This document shows, piece by piece, positions 23,253 to 30,220 of a DNA stretch of 30,887 nucleotides. This DNA comes from a virus. The notes below the pieces were generated by a model, which was given only the letters and a program-made list of their open reading frames with translations, ran no database searches and was not told the origin of the DNA. The translations under genes were made by a program, and so were the position numbers. Position 1 is the first letter of the stretch. The number at the start of each line of letters is the position of its first letter. The stretch covers positions 1-30,887 of the IMG/VR virus record IMGVR_UViG_3300043466_000307. The stretch is one strand, 5' to 3'.

Positions 23253-24612
23253 AATCTCCCAAGTTGTCTACGTCGTCAATAGGTTGCTCGGAAAACTCAG
23301 ACAAGGTCATTAAACCTTGCGGAATAAATGGCTGCTCCATTAAAGTATTTTCGTAAAGTCCGTAATTCATAGCAGCGCGCTTTTCGTTTGGTGTCAACCA
23401 CCAAGCCTGTGACAATTGGCCAACCAACTTATCCATGTCGTCTTGCATTTCAGGATAGGCCATGTAATCAAAATCCAAGAATAGATTTTTGTTGCCATAC
23501 GAAGACAAAAGCCAGTTGTTTAGCACGTCCCTAATTTCAATATGCAACGGTCGGACAACGTTATTAATTAGAGCCTTGTAAGCCGTTTCGGTATTGTTAA
23601 ACGTGCTGGCCTCAGTATCTCCAAGTAATTTAGCATCGACTCCGTAAACGCGGCATAATGACCTTAAAATGACTTTCTGCGTGTCAATTATTGACATATC
23701 AACCGCGTTCATTCCCATTTGCACCCAAGACAATTTCGCTGGCGTAATGATTACGTCGCCCGCTCTGTTTGCGCCCTGGTAATTGCTTGCATAATCTTCT
23801 TTAAGACCTTGCGCTTGCTCGCGTGTAATGTTAACCGTTCCGTCCCCTGTTAAGATACCGCGCGCACCCATGTTTTGAAGCATACTTAAAAGCGCTTGCT
23901 TACCATCGTTAGACGTGGTTAAATCGCGAACCGCGGACCGCAAAGGTGAGGCGCCATAAAGATGGTTAGCAGTTCCAGCCGTATAACTTAAATTAATATT
24001 TTTTAGGTGTCCAACGTTATTTGCATTTATGCGCTCGTAACCGTTATAGGTTAATCGATATTCCTTAATCGGTTGGTTTAATCCACCGCTGATTATTTCC
24101 ATGTATTGCGCTGGCAAAGAATACAACGCAATAATTGGCGCGTTTGGTTGCTCCCCACGTCTAGCGCCGTAGATGTAAGCGTTGCCAGTAATTAGACGGA
24201 ATGCAGCAATTTCCTTTAAAAGGTTGTCCCAAGTTTGGAACTCGTTTGGCTTTTTAAATAGTTTCTCAAGTTCGGGAATGTGGACCTCTTCCAATGCTTT
24301 AGTCTTAAGTCGCTCGGCCTGGAATTTAGCGCCTGAGTTTTCAAAGTTGCGCGACATTGATTTGTAGTAATTCAATGCCTTTTGATCCTTTACTTCATAA
24401 ACAACAATTGGCGCGGTGCTTACCTTGTTAATGATTAAGTTGATAATTGCGTAAAGGTCAGAGTTAAGGTAAAGACCTTTTTCGATAAAATTTTGCGTTG
24501 TTGGTGCGGTCCAAATAACGTTGTTTCCTAAATAGGGGAAAACCGCGTTTAAATATGTGGAATCTTTTTGGTTAAAGCCTAGCGCTGCTTTAATTCTATC
24601 AATGTAATTCAT
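23236..24612 (-). CDS. Portal protein, HK97 gp3 family
   Basis: At 458 residues it has the normal size. Clear landmarks are GLYLNSDLYAIINLIINKVS near residues 46-65, YGARRGEQPN, HLKNINLSYTAGTANHLYGA with SPLRSAVRDLTTS, the VDMSIIDTQKVILRSLCRVY stretch and DDMDKLVGQLSQAWWLTPNE close to the end (PF04860). It forms the twelve-subunit ring for DNA entry and terminase docking. It follows terL after a gap of 56 bases that includes T-rich sequence (24613-24668) and the leader TATTTTTACAAAAAAA, also present before the protease. Confidence 0.92.
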   Translation of the reverse strand: MNYIDRIKAALGFNQKDSTYLNAVFPYLGNNVIWTAPTTQNFIEKGLYLNSDLYAIINLIINKVSTAPIVVYEVKDQKALNYYKSMSRNFENSGAKFQAERLKTKALEEVHIPELEKLFKKPNEFQTWDNLLKEIAAFRLITGNAYIYGARRGEQPNAPIIALYSLPAQYMEIISGGLNQPIKEYRLTYNGYERINANNVGHLKNINLSYTAGTANHLYGASPLRSAVRDLTTSNDGKQALLSMLQNMGARGILTGDGTVNITREQAQGLKEDYASNYQGANRAGDVIITPAKLSWVQMGMNAVDMSIIDTQKVILRSLCRVYGVDAKLLGDTEASTFNNTETAYKALINNVVRPLHIEIRDVLNNWLLSSYGNKNLFLDFDYMAYPEMQDDMDKLVGQLSQAWWLTPNEKRAAMNYGLYENTLMEQPFIPQGLMTLSEFSEQPIDDVDNLGDYAQSN

Positions 24613-24668
24613 TCCGTTTGCTTTTTTTGTAAAAATAGGGTAATAAAATAAAAAAATGATTCAATATT

Positions 24669-25880
24669 CTAAACGTGCCAAAATTTAGTAACTGACAACT
24701 TATCGAACGCATAACGTATGGCGTCAATTGTGTGGTTAAAATCATCAATTGGCGTGTCCGACCGCTTGTCATTCCAAACGTAATTGTTTAACTCCTTTAT
24801 AATTGTCTTGGATTCCTGAGTTACTACAATTTGGTAGTCTTGCATTTTCTTAATCCCGTACCTAACAGAGTCGGGGCCTTTAGTGCATGGTATAATATTA
24901 AATCCCATGTTGTAAACCTCATTAATTAGCCTTGGCTCTGCCGAGTCGGCAACAATCATGTCGTTAGGCTGGCAATGTTTGCCAATCTTTTTGGCAATAT
25001 CGTTGGTCGTTAGTCCAGTTTCCGCAAAGCATTCATGGCAATAAATTAATCCTTTGTCCTCATCGACGGCAACTTTTATTAATGTTGTTGGGTCAACGCT
25101 AAAACCAAAGTCCATCCCAAAGCCAAATGGCAATGAGGTGTCAAAATCTGAAATTTTCCAGTTGTCAAATATTGCGCCATCGGCTTTGTCCATCCAATTT
25201 CCCATAACAATATGGTTAAACTTGGTCGGGTTTCGCTCTTTTATTGCCTCAAATCGACTGATTACCGTTGAATTTAAATTTATAATGTTGTCCAAGTAGG
25301 TCGTATGAATGTAAGTGCAGTCGTTTTTTGTCCCTGTAAAGCCCGAATTAACCATGTAATCCTCGAAAAAACGCTTGTAAACCCAATGCTCTTTGGTTGC
25401 TGGGTTCATTATTAGCAAAACGCGGTTTGGTTTATCAACTGCACGCACGGATAAATCGATACGGTCGAAAATATCCTCATCGACTAATTCCTCGGCCTCG
25501 TCCATTACCCAAGTAGTTACGCCAGCAATTGATTTCAAGTTAGCCGTTGCGGTCCCTTGGCTGGTCTTGATACCACGAAATAAAATCTTTGATCCTGTGG
25601 CCTTGTTAATAATCTCGCTTTGGGTAATTTCAAAGTCATCGGCCTTATTCATCAACTCAATTTTGTCGATAAACTCAGGAATAATCGAAATAAACGCACT
25701 CGTAAGCGTCCAACGGGTAAAAAGGATGACGTGGCCCTCCTCGTAAGTTAAGTTTAACAGAAACATTGACAAGGTCCACGATTTGCCCGAGCCACGACCG
25801 CCAGTAATAAGATAATAACGCGTTTTAGGCGTCTCTAAAAAAAGCGGTTTGTATTTATCTATTATTCGGATGCTATCCAC
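24669..25880 (-). CDS. terL: Terminase large subunit, PBSX type
   Basis: ATPase motifs: Walker A GGRGSGKS at 27-34, Walker B WVMDEAEE at 124-131. Nuclease acidic residues: D257 in FGMDFGFSVDPTT, D312 in VADSAEPR and D386 in HTIDAIRY. All key residues are in place, so ATPase and nuclease should work. It packs DNA at the portal; the cutting mode (cos or pac) cannot be read from this sequence, though the permuted contig ends fit headful packaging. Its start overlaps the terS end by 19 bases. Confidence 0.93.
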   Translation of the reverse strand: MDSIRIIDKYKPLFLETPKTRYYLITGGRGSGKSWTLSMFLLNLTYEEGHVILFTRWTLTSAFISIIPEFIDKIELMNKADDFEITQSEIINKATGSKILFRGIKTSQGTATANLKSIAGVTTWVMDEAEELVDEDIFDRIDLSVRAVDKPNRVLLIMNPATKEHWVYKRFFEDYMVNSGFTGTKNDCTYIHTTYLDNIINLNSTVISRFEAIKERNPTKFNHIVMGNWMDKADGAIFDNWKISDFDTSLPFGFGMDFGFSVDPTTLIKVAVDEDKGLIYCHECFAETGLTTNDIAKKIGKHCQPNDMIVADSAEPRLINEVYNMGFNIIPCTKGPDSVRYGIKKMQDYQIVVTQESKTIIKELNNYVWNDKRSDTPIDDFNHTIDAIRYAFDKLSVTKFWHV

Positions 25881-26212
25881 TCAATTGGTGGCGTAATTTT
25901 GTCGCCTTTAGTTGTATGATCGTGGTCAAATTTATCGCGCTGGCCTAGCCTTTGTTTACCTAGCCAAATAAGCATACCTCGGTCTTTATCTTTTAAAGCA
26001 GCCTCATATTGCTTAGCAAGTAGCAACGCATCGCCCTTGCTTCTATTTTGTCGCAAAAACTCGGTAAAACCCATTTCGAGGTCTTCTTTGCATCGGTTGT
26101 AAAATGTTTCCTCGTCAATGCCTAAAAAAGCAGCGCATTGAACGCCTGTGCATCCAGCCTGAACGAGTCGCCCCATTTCTATCCAGTCAATTGGTGATTT
26201 TGGTCTTGCCAT
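25862..26212 (-). CDS. terS: Terminase small subunit
   Basis: The 116-residue protein starts MARPKSPIDWIEMGRLVQAG and has an HTH (CTGVQCAAFLGIDEETFYNR, about 20-39), then helices with RSKGDALLLAKQYEAALKDK and GMLIWLGKQRLGQRDKFD, the usual look of DNA-recognising small subunits next to PBSX-type terL. It binds the packaging start site. It is the first gene of the late region, just after the terminator at 26223-26249. Confidence 0.88.
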   Translation of the reverse strand: MARPKSPIDWIEMGRLVQAGCTGVQCAAFLGIDEETFYNRCKEDLEMGFTEFLRQNRSKGDALLLAKQYEAALKDKDRGMLIWLGKQRLGQRDKFDHDHTTKGDKITPPIEWIASE

Positions 26213-26216
26213 GTTA

Positions 26217-26242
26217 CAAAAATAAAAAAAAGTCTAACCAAA
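26217..26242 (-). promoter_or_regulatory. Possible promoter before terS
   Basis: TATTTTTG on the minus strand (26224-26217) matches the -7 consensus but lies only four bases before the terS ATG, which would make a leaderless message. TTTG lies 14 bases upstream in the loop of the terminator (26242-26239), less than the usual spacing. The site is in a T-rich tract, so it may be chance. Confidence 0.3.
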
Positions 26243-26249
26243 GTTAGAC
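26223..26249 (-). terminator. Terminator after the methyltransferase gene
   Basis: GTCTAAC-TTTG-GTTAGAC on the minus strand is a perfect seven-bp stem, followed by eight T residues. The stop codon of the methyltransferase is inside the stem. It separates that gene from the late operon starting at terS. Confidence 0.85.
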
Positions 26250-26804
26250 CTTATCAAATACCATAATCGTGTAACCAAACCACGACGCATTTGTTGCCGC
26301 GTTCCTAATCGTTTGGGAATCCTTTGGATTGTGCTTAAATCCACGATCCTCAATTTGGCCAATAATGTAGTCATTGTTTTTGCAGTTAACGTGACCGCTT
26401 CCACCTTGGCCCTCGACTGCCCAACTTATAACCAAATGCTTTTTGGCGTGCTTGGTTATGTTGTCAATAAATTGGTCCTCAAATTCTGCTGGGATATGCT
26501 CGCCAACTTCTAAAGACAAAACAACATCAAATTTTTTACCCAAATAAAATTGTTTAGATAGGTCCAGCACCTTTGCAATTCCTCCGCTTAGCGTTTCCGT
26601 GTTTGGATTCCCATCGTATGCCTCCACCTTGTAACCGTCCGCTTTAAAAGCCTTTGCGTAGTCACCTAAACCACATCCAAAGTCGACAACTGTCTTGGCT
26701 TGTTTATCGGCTAAATATTGACACAATGCCGCGCAAATGCTGCGGTCGTGAATGTGTCCTGTTTCGTCTGTGGTTTCCCAAAATCCCAAATCGTTGATCT
26801 GCAT
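26244..26804 (-). CDS. Class I SAM-dependent methyltransferase
   Basis: Motif I VVDFGCGLGDY (residues 39-49) binds AdoMet; later D58 (EAYDGNP) is the acidic residue after the second strand, and FDVVLSLEVGEHIPAEFEDQ (about 92-111) is motif IV and V. The 186-residue form without added domain resembles small-molecule or sugar methyltransferases and not DNA methyltransferases (no DPPY or PC motif). Target unknown; O-methylation of a sugar or lipid glycan is the best guess, given the two glycosyltransferases downstream. It is flanked by a terminator on each side, so it is likely a moron-like stand-alone unit. Confidence 0.82.
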   Translation of the reverse strand: MQINDLGFWETTDETGHIHDRSICAALCQYLADKQAKTVVDFGCGLGDYAKAFKADGYKVEAYDGNPNTETLSGGIAKVLDLSKQFYLGKKFDVVLSLEVGEHIPAEFEDQFIDNITKHAKKHLVISWAVEGQGGSGHVNCKNNDYIIGQIEDRGFKHNPKDSQTIRNAATNASWFGYTIMVFDKV

Positions 26805-26827
26805 TTTTATTTTTTTTTTAAAGTTAG

Positions 26828-26855
26828 AAAAAAAACCTTGACTGATTAGCCAAGG
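26828..26855 (-). terminator. Terminator before the methyltransferase gene
   Basis: CCTTGGCT-AATC-AGTCAAGG on the minus strand forms an eight-bp stem with one G-T pair and is followed by eight T residues. It lies 27 bases after the stop of the 83-residue gene. It ends the XRE-containing unit. Confidence 0.8.
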
Positions 26856-26882
26856 CTTTAAACAAACATAAACCCAAAATAA

Positions 26883-27134
26883 CTACATTAATAATATTGT
26901 TTGGCCTGTTGGCTCACCTACAAAGTTGCAAAGTTTGCCGTTCCATTCAAATCTAACTTCTTTTTCGCGTCCCTGGTAAGCGGCTGCCAATGTCCTGATT
27001 TGACGTTGCACAAGTTCAATGCACTCAAATTTCCCTTTGCCTTTATTTGACCATGGGGACCAACTACCGTCCCGTAATCGGTAACGAATTTCTAACGAAT
27101 AATCAGGCTTAGTGACTGGCAAACCTTTAGGCAT
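26883..27134 (-). CDS. Hypothetical protein, 83 aa
   Basis: A small basic, beta-rich protein (SLEIRYRLRDGSWSPWSNK, then ELVQRQIRTLAAAYQGREKE, VRFEWNGKLCNF). The WSPWSNKGKG and RQIR-LAA patterns appear in small phage proteins that I cannot name. Its start overlaps the XRE stop by eight bases, so both are probably one unit with the promoter at 27347. Its end is followed by a terminator. Confidence 0.65.
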   Translation of the reverse strand: MPKGLPVTKPDYSLEIRYRLRDGSWSPWSNKGKGKFECIELVQRQIRTLAAAYQGREKEVRFEWNGKLCNFVGEPTGQTILLM

Positions 27135-27330
27135 CTTTTCGCTTTATTACTACCTCCAAACCAATCTCGTCGCAAATCTTTCGCAAGTTCAAAAGACTAA
27201 TCGACTCCAAGCCATTTTCGACGTGGTTAATTGGCGCGTGACTCAATCCAATTTTTTTGCACAAATCTAGTTGGTTGTAGCCAGCGGCTTTGCGTGCTTT
27301 CTTAATTAGTAAACCCTCGTGAATGCTCAT
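27127..27330 (-). CDS. XRE/Cro-type transcriptional regulator, 67 aa
   Basis: Residues about 5-60 are a standard Cro/C1-type HTH (PF01381): LIKKARKAAGYNQLDLCKKI followed by GLSHAPINHVENGLES, with the recognition helix in SHAPINHVENG. A short LRKICDEIGLEVVIKRK tail is also common in HipB-like and phage regulators. With no partner repressor or integrase in sight, it looks like a small control protein for the middle or late switch and not a lysogeny repressor. It likely starts its own transcript from the -7 site at 27347-27354. Confidence 0.85.
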   Translation of the reverse strand: MSIHEGLLIKKARKAAGYNQLDLCKKIGLSHAPINHVENGLESISLLNLRKICDEIGLEVVIKRKDA

Positions 27331-27346
27331 TTGCTTAATCTTTACG

Positions 27347-27354
27347 CAAATATA
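27347..27354 (-). promoter_or_regulatory. Possible -7 promoter element of the XRE gene
   Basis: TATATTTG on the minus strand fits TAnnTTTG exactly, with a leader of about 15 bases before the ATG at 27330. No TTG is found at the normal distance upstream, so activation by a phage factor or chance are both possible. Nothing else is seen in 27331-27394. Confidence 0.4.
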
Positions 27355-27394
27355 AGGTTGCGATTTAATTCTAGGTTATAAAGGTGATTTTTGT

Positions 27395-27736
27395 TTAAAA
27401 CGGCAATAAATTATAAATCCCCATTTGTATGAACTCCTCGCCTTTCTTTACAATGCATTTGCGAACGTTTAATTCGAAAACTTTTGAATCATTAAAGCCG
27501 TATTTTTTCTGCGCAATGTCCATTAACAACTTAACTGGATTGTCCAAGTCACTCGCCTGGTTGCTAAAGCCAAAGAAAAACTCGACTCTAAGCATTTGGT
27601 CAGGATCAATCTTTTTTGGCGGCATTTGCACAAGCATTGCCTTTTCGTAGTCTTTGTAGGATGGCGTTTTAAAACGTTTCCCTTGCCAAGCCAAATTAAC
27701 GCTCAAAGGCTTTTCGTTTATCTTAAAAACAATCAT
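27395..27736 (-). CDS. rusA: RusA-like Holliday junction resolvase
   Basis: The start INEKPLSVNLAWQGKRFKTP matches the RusA N terminus; D63 and D65 (ASDLDNPVKLLMDIA) and D83 (YGFNDSKV) have the spacing of the three catalytic aspartates of RusA (PF05866). The end KCIVKKGEEFIQMGI is also typical. It would cut four-way junctions from replication and recombination before packaging. Length 113 is normal. Its start overlaps the end of a membrane peptide gene by four bases. Confidence 0.88.
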   Translation of the reverse strand: MIVFKINEKPLSVNLAWQGKRFKTPSYKDYEKAMLVQMPPKKIDPDQMLRVEFFFGFSNQASDLDNPVKLLMDIAQKKYGFNDSKVFELNVRKCIVKKGEEFIQMGIYNLLPF

Positions 27737-27882
27737 TTACAACGCTCGTAAATCCAAGACCAAGCCAATGTCCACAATGCCAGCAAAACTATAAAAAGCA
27801 AAAGGCTGGCAATTTTTAGCAGCGTTAGCAAGCAAATACCCACTAACGCCACAAAGATTGCGTATAAATCGTTTTTTTTCAT
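27733..27882 (-). CDS. Small membrane protein, 49 aa
   Basis: The frame starts MKKNDLYAIFVALVGICLLT and ends LAWSWIYERCK. It has two hydrophobic segments (about 7-22 and 24-42) split by a lysine at 23, so it is either a hairpin or one long membrane span. The ATG directly follows the stop of the upstream gene (TAAATG), and its stop overlaps the rusA start (ATGA), so it is very likely translated. I do not know its function. Confidence 0.65.
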   Translation of the reverse strand: MKKNDLYAIFVALVGICLLTLLKIASLLLFIVLLALWTLAWSWIYERCK

Positions 27883-28203
27883 TTAAAATGGTAAGGCATC
27901 ATTTTCAACTATTCGCTTTTCTGTAAAGTTTACTTTTACAGATTTTAACTTTTCCAAAAGTTCCTGTTGTGTCGGTTGGTTTGCAACTTGCAATCCATCT
28001 TTTTGGTATACCTCCAAATAATGTGTTGGCTTGCCCTCGATAATTTCTTTTTTTTCCTTAATGTCAAGGTTGACCCATTCAGCGTCGTTGTCGTTAAGGT
28101 ATTTTAAAAGGTTTTCTAAGTCTTTTCTTGACTGGCTTACTTTCCACATTTCGCCAAATTTGGTTTGGATTTTCTTTGCGTTACCGCCGTAAATTTTTGA
28201 CAT
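27883..28203 (-). CDS. Hypothetical protein with SSB-like C-terminal tip, 106 aa
   Basis: The N-terminal part reads SKIYGGNAKKIQTKFGEMWK and has a pattern (strand, KVSQSRKDLENLLKYL helix, strand VNLDIKEKKE) that is small and alpha/beta. After a polar linker the protein ends ENDALPF, similar to the DDIPF tip of bacterial SSB, which binds replication partners. No OB-fold match can be verified by eye. It could be a phage single-strand-binding protein or a decoy of the host SSB tip. It lies among replication and recombination genes and overlaps the previous gene by 23 bases. Confidence 0.6.
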   Translation of the reverse strand: MSKIYGGNAKKIQTKFGEMWKVSQSRKDLENLLKYLNDNDAEWVNLDIKEKKEIIEGKPTHYLEVYQKDGLQVANQPTQQELLEKLKSVKVNFTEKRIVENDALPF

Positions 28204-28849
28204 CGTCGTTTTGTTTTAGTTGTTTAATTAAATATTGTCGCCATTGTTCTGCCATTGCTTTGGCTATTCCTGGAAAAGTCTTAGACCTAATTTTTGCCCT
28301 ATTTTCTGACGGCGGTAAATTATACCATTTAGGCAAAGTTTTGCCGCCTTTTGTAATATGAAATTCTCCTTTGTCTAAAGTTTCTCCAAATAATGGCGCG
28401 TCTCCATAATTGGTCGATTTTAATTTAGGTAAATTTTTAAGCCATAAACAAGTTGGTTTTCTTGCTGGGTCTCCAAAATCAAATGGGTTAATTATTTGGT
28501 CAGGCTTTCTGTAAAAACTTGACATTACACCAATCGGATTTTCTATTGCTATAAAATAAATTGGCGCGTTAACTAATTGCATAAAAAACTCAATGCTTTT
28601 TTGCTGGCGTCCGTCATTTCTTTTTTGTTCAAAGTGTTTTGCGCCTGACATTGCTAAATCGGTGCAAGGTGGAAAAGCAACCATACAATCCCAACCTTTA
28701 TTTAAAACATCTAAAACGTCGCCTTTAATATGCCATTCTAAATGCCCGCCTGATTGCTCTAAAATGTCACAGGAGTAAGCCTCAATACCTAGTTTTCTAA
28801 ATTCAATAGTTACGGCCTGGCTTTCTTCACAAGCGATTAATACTCTCAT
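28181..28849 (-). CDS. Compact cytosine-C5 methyltransferase-like protein
   Basis: The 222-residue product begins MRVLIACEESQAVTIEFRKL, has FPPCTDLAMSG near 59-69 with the Pro-Cys pair of motif IV, and IENPIG near 102-107 where C5-MTases have ENV. Motif I is diverged and the target-recognition region is short, so activity and sequence specificity are unclear. Proteins of this type are often annotated as phage DNA cytosine methyltransferases without proof. If active, it would protect phage DNA from host restriction. It is in the replication unit, with four bases of overlap to the gene upstream. Confidence 0.65.
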   Translation of the reverse strand: MRVLIACEESQAVTIEFRKLGIEAYSCDILEQSGGHLEWHIKGDVLDVLNKGWDCMVAFPPCTDLAMSGAKHFEQKRNDGRQQKSIEFFMQLVNAPIYFIAIENPIGVMSSFYRKPDQIINPFDFGDPARKPTCLWLKNLPKLKSTNYGDAPLFGETLDKGEFHITKGGKTLPKWYNLPPSENRAKIRSKTFPGIAKAMAEQWRQYLIKQLKQNDDVKNLRR

Positions 28850-29475
28850 ATTAACTGATCCAAGTTTTTTCCGTCCTTAATCGCCTGTAAAATAAACAAT
28901 TTCCAAATCTTATTCTTGGTTTTGGCGCCAACTGTTGATTCTTCAACGTATCGCGTCGTTAAACGCAATTCTCGGCGCACGTCGCTTTCTAATTCTTCAA
29001 CGTTAAAGTCCCAAGGCTTTAAAATTCCTTTTTCTTGGAATCTGTTAAACCAATAAACGCCCCATTCAGCAATGTGTCGAACCGTTCCTGTTTCTTTGGC
29101 GTGCTGGTAATTATCGCGAAACGTTTGGCGTCCAATTTCCTTCCAATGTTCAATTTCCTCGTTGCTATATTCGCGCTCTTTGTTGTTTAGCGCTTGGACT
29201 TCTTGCACAATTTGGCTTTGGTGGTGCGCATAGTATTGATTTATCCAAACGCTCACCGTCTTTTCGTTAACGTGGTAAAAATCTCCGTATTGGCCACGCA
29301 TTCCAGCGTGTAAAATGTAGTCAACTCGCTGGTCAGTCATCCAGCCAAAACTACCAAACAACTTGCTAAGGCATCCAAGCAATTCGTTGGCCTCTTCTTT
29401 TTTGTATTCTTTAAATTGTTTAAGTCCGCAAACAAACTCCATTTTGCGTAGGTGCGTTAAAATTATCTCATTCAT
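28846..29475 (-). CDS. Hypothetical replication-region protein in lambda-P position
   Basis: A 209-residue, mostly helical protein (FVCGLKQFKEYKKEEANELL, then FGWMTDQRVDYILHAGMRGQ, YHVNEKTVSVWINQYYAHHQ). It follows the replication initiator gene with an eight-base overlap, as lambda P follows O, and the helical start resembles the domain of helicase loaders, but I find no ATP-binding site and no firm family. A role as a loader for the host DnaB helicase is inferred from position alone. The start is preceded by AAAAACACCTAAAAAATG. Confidence 0.6.
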   Translation of the reverse strand: MNEIILTHLRKMEFVCGLKQFKEYKKEEANELLGCLSKLFGSFGWMTDQRVDYILHAGMRGQYGDFYHVNEKTVSVWINQYYAHHQSQIVQEVQALNNKEREYSNEEIEHWKEIGRQTFRDNYQHAKETGTVRHIAEWGVYWFNRFQEKGILKPWDFNVEELESDVRRELRLTTRYVEESTVGAKTKNKIWKLFILQAIKDGKNLDQLI

Positions 29476-30220
29476 TTTTTAGGTGTTTTTCTCGTTGCAA
29501 ATCTTCATAAATTTCGTCAAAAACGTTTCGACTTTTTTCTTGTTTAATTTCAATTGGGTTGCCTCTTTTTATCCAATTAAAAAAATGCTCTTTTGCATCC
29601 TTTTCGCTTACCTTAAATTCGGCCTTTAAAATACATTCTTGCCGAAACTCATTTAAATGATTCCTAACCTGGTCAATTGTTGCCTTATGCTTCATTGCCA
29701 TACTTTCCAGCCAAATCTTATTATTCCATAAATCGCGGAAAATTTGATTGTGTGAGTCCTCATTTAATTTGTTTTCATTTCCTTTATTTTCTTTAATTTC
29801 TTTTACTTTACTTTCCTTTAATTGCATTGCATTCGCATTGCGTTCGCTATGCGTTCGCATTGCGTTCGCATCAATATCTCGATTCCAGCGTTTCTTGGCC
29901 GATTCTCTAGCCTTTTCAGATCGTTCCTCTTTTAATTCCATACGTTTTAAAAGGCTTTCCGACCAAAAATATTGCTCATCTACTTCGAATAAATCAAAGT
30001 CGTTAATCAGTCTTTTGATGCTATCTTCATGCGTTTGCAATGCGAATGCAATGCCTTTGTAATGCGTTCGCATACGAAAGTCGCTCTCGTTCCTAAGCAT
30101 CTCAATAATTGCCCAAAAAAGACCGTAACCCTCCCAACCCATTTCCATTCGTAATTGTAAAATCTTTGGGTCTTCTTTGGCGTTCGCGTCGTGCGAAAAG
30201 TAATAAGCCTCTTTTTTCAT
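29468..30220 (-). CDS. DUF4373-type replication initiator, carries origin-like repeats
   Basis: The N terminus MKKEAYYFSHDANAKEDPKI and LRMEMGWEGYGLFWAIIEML are typical of DUF4373 (Lin1244/Lin1753 N-terminal) proteins, which occur in phage replication modules. Residues about 1-105 form this winged-helix-type domain; residues 118-154 are a low-complexity charged linker coded by iteron-like repeats and an AT-rich tract; residues about 158-250 form a helical DnaD-like end (FRDLWNNKIWLESMAMKHKA). The ATG at 30220 is chosen because the longer in-frame start at 30274 would be translated from the terminator hairpin and adds 18 residues unlike the family. It should bind the origin and recruit host replication proteins. 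Confidence 0.8.
   Translation of the reverse strand: MKKEAYYFSHDANAKEDPKILQLRMEMGWEGYGLFWAIIEMLRNESDFRMRTHYKGIAFALQTHEDSIKRLINDFDLFEVDEQYFWSESLLKRMELKEERSEKARESAKKRWNRDIDANAMRTHSERNANAMQLKESKVKEIKENKGNENKLNEDSHNQIFRDLWNNKIWLESMAMKHKATIDQVRNHLNEFRQECILKAEFKVSEKDAKEHFFNWIKRGNPIEIKQEKSRNVFDEIYEDLQREKHLKNE
29761..29820. other. AT-rich strand-asymmetric tract, possible unwinding element
   Basis: This 60-bp stretch in the initiator gene has about 82 percent A+T, with ten C but a single G on the plus strand. It directly flanks the 11-bp repeats. In lambda ori, a similar purine/pyrimidine-biased AT-rich tract lies next to the iterons inside gene O and melts first. Confidence 0.55.
29826..29869 (+). 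repeat. Four tandem 11-bp iteron-like repeats (origin candidate)
   Basis: Units: ATTGCATTCGC, ATTGCGTTCGC, TATGCGTTCGC, ATTGCGTTCGC, consensus ATTGCGTTCGC with no spacer. Eleven is not a multiple of three, so each unit is read in a different frame and the repeat cannot be explained by a protein repeat. About one helical turn per unit puts all on one face of the DNA. Further copies: CATGCGTTTGC (30028), the inverse of the first unit at 30042-30052, and AATGCGTTCGC at 30061-30071. Confidence 0.7.

Noticed and set aside
27127-27330. Lysogeny repressor
   Set aside because: The XRE protein is small with no sensor or dimerisation domain, and there is no integrase or att-like pair in the window.
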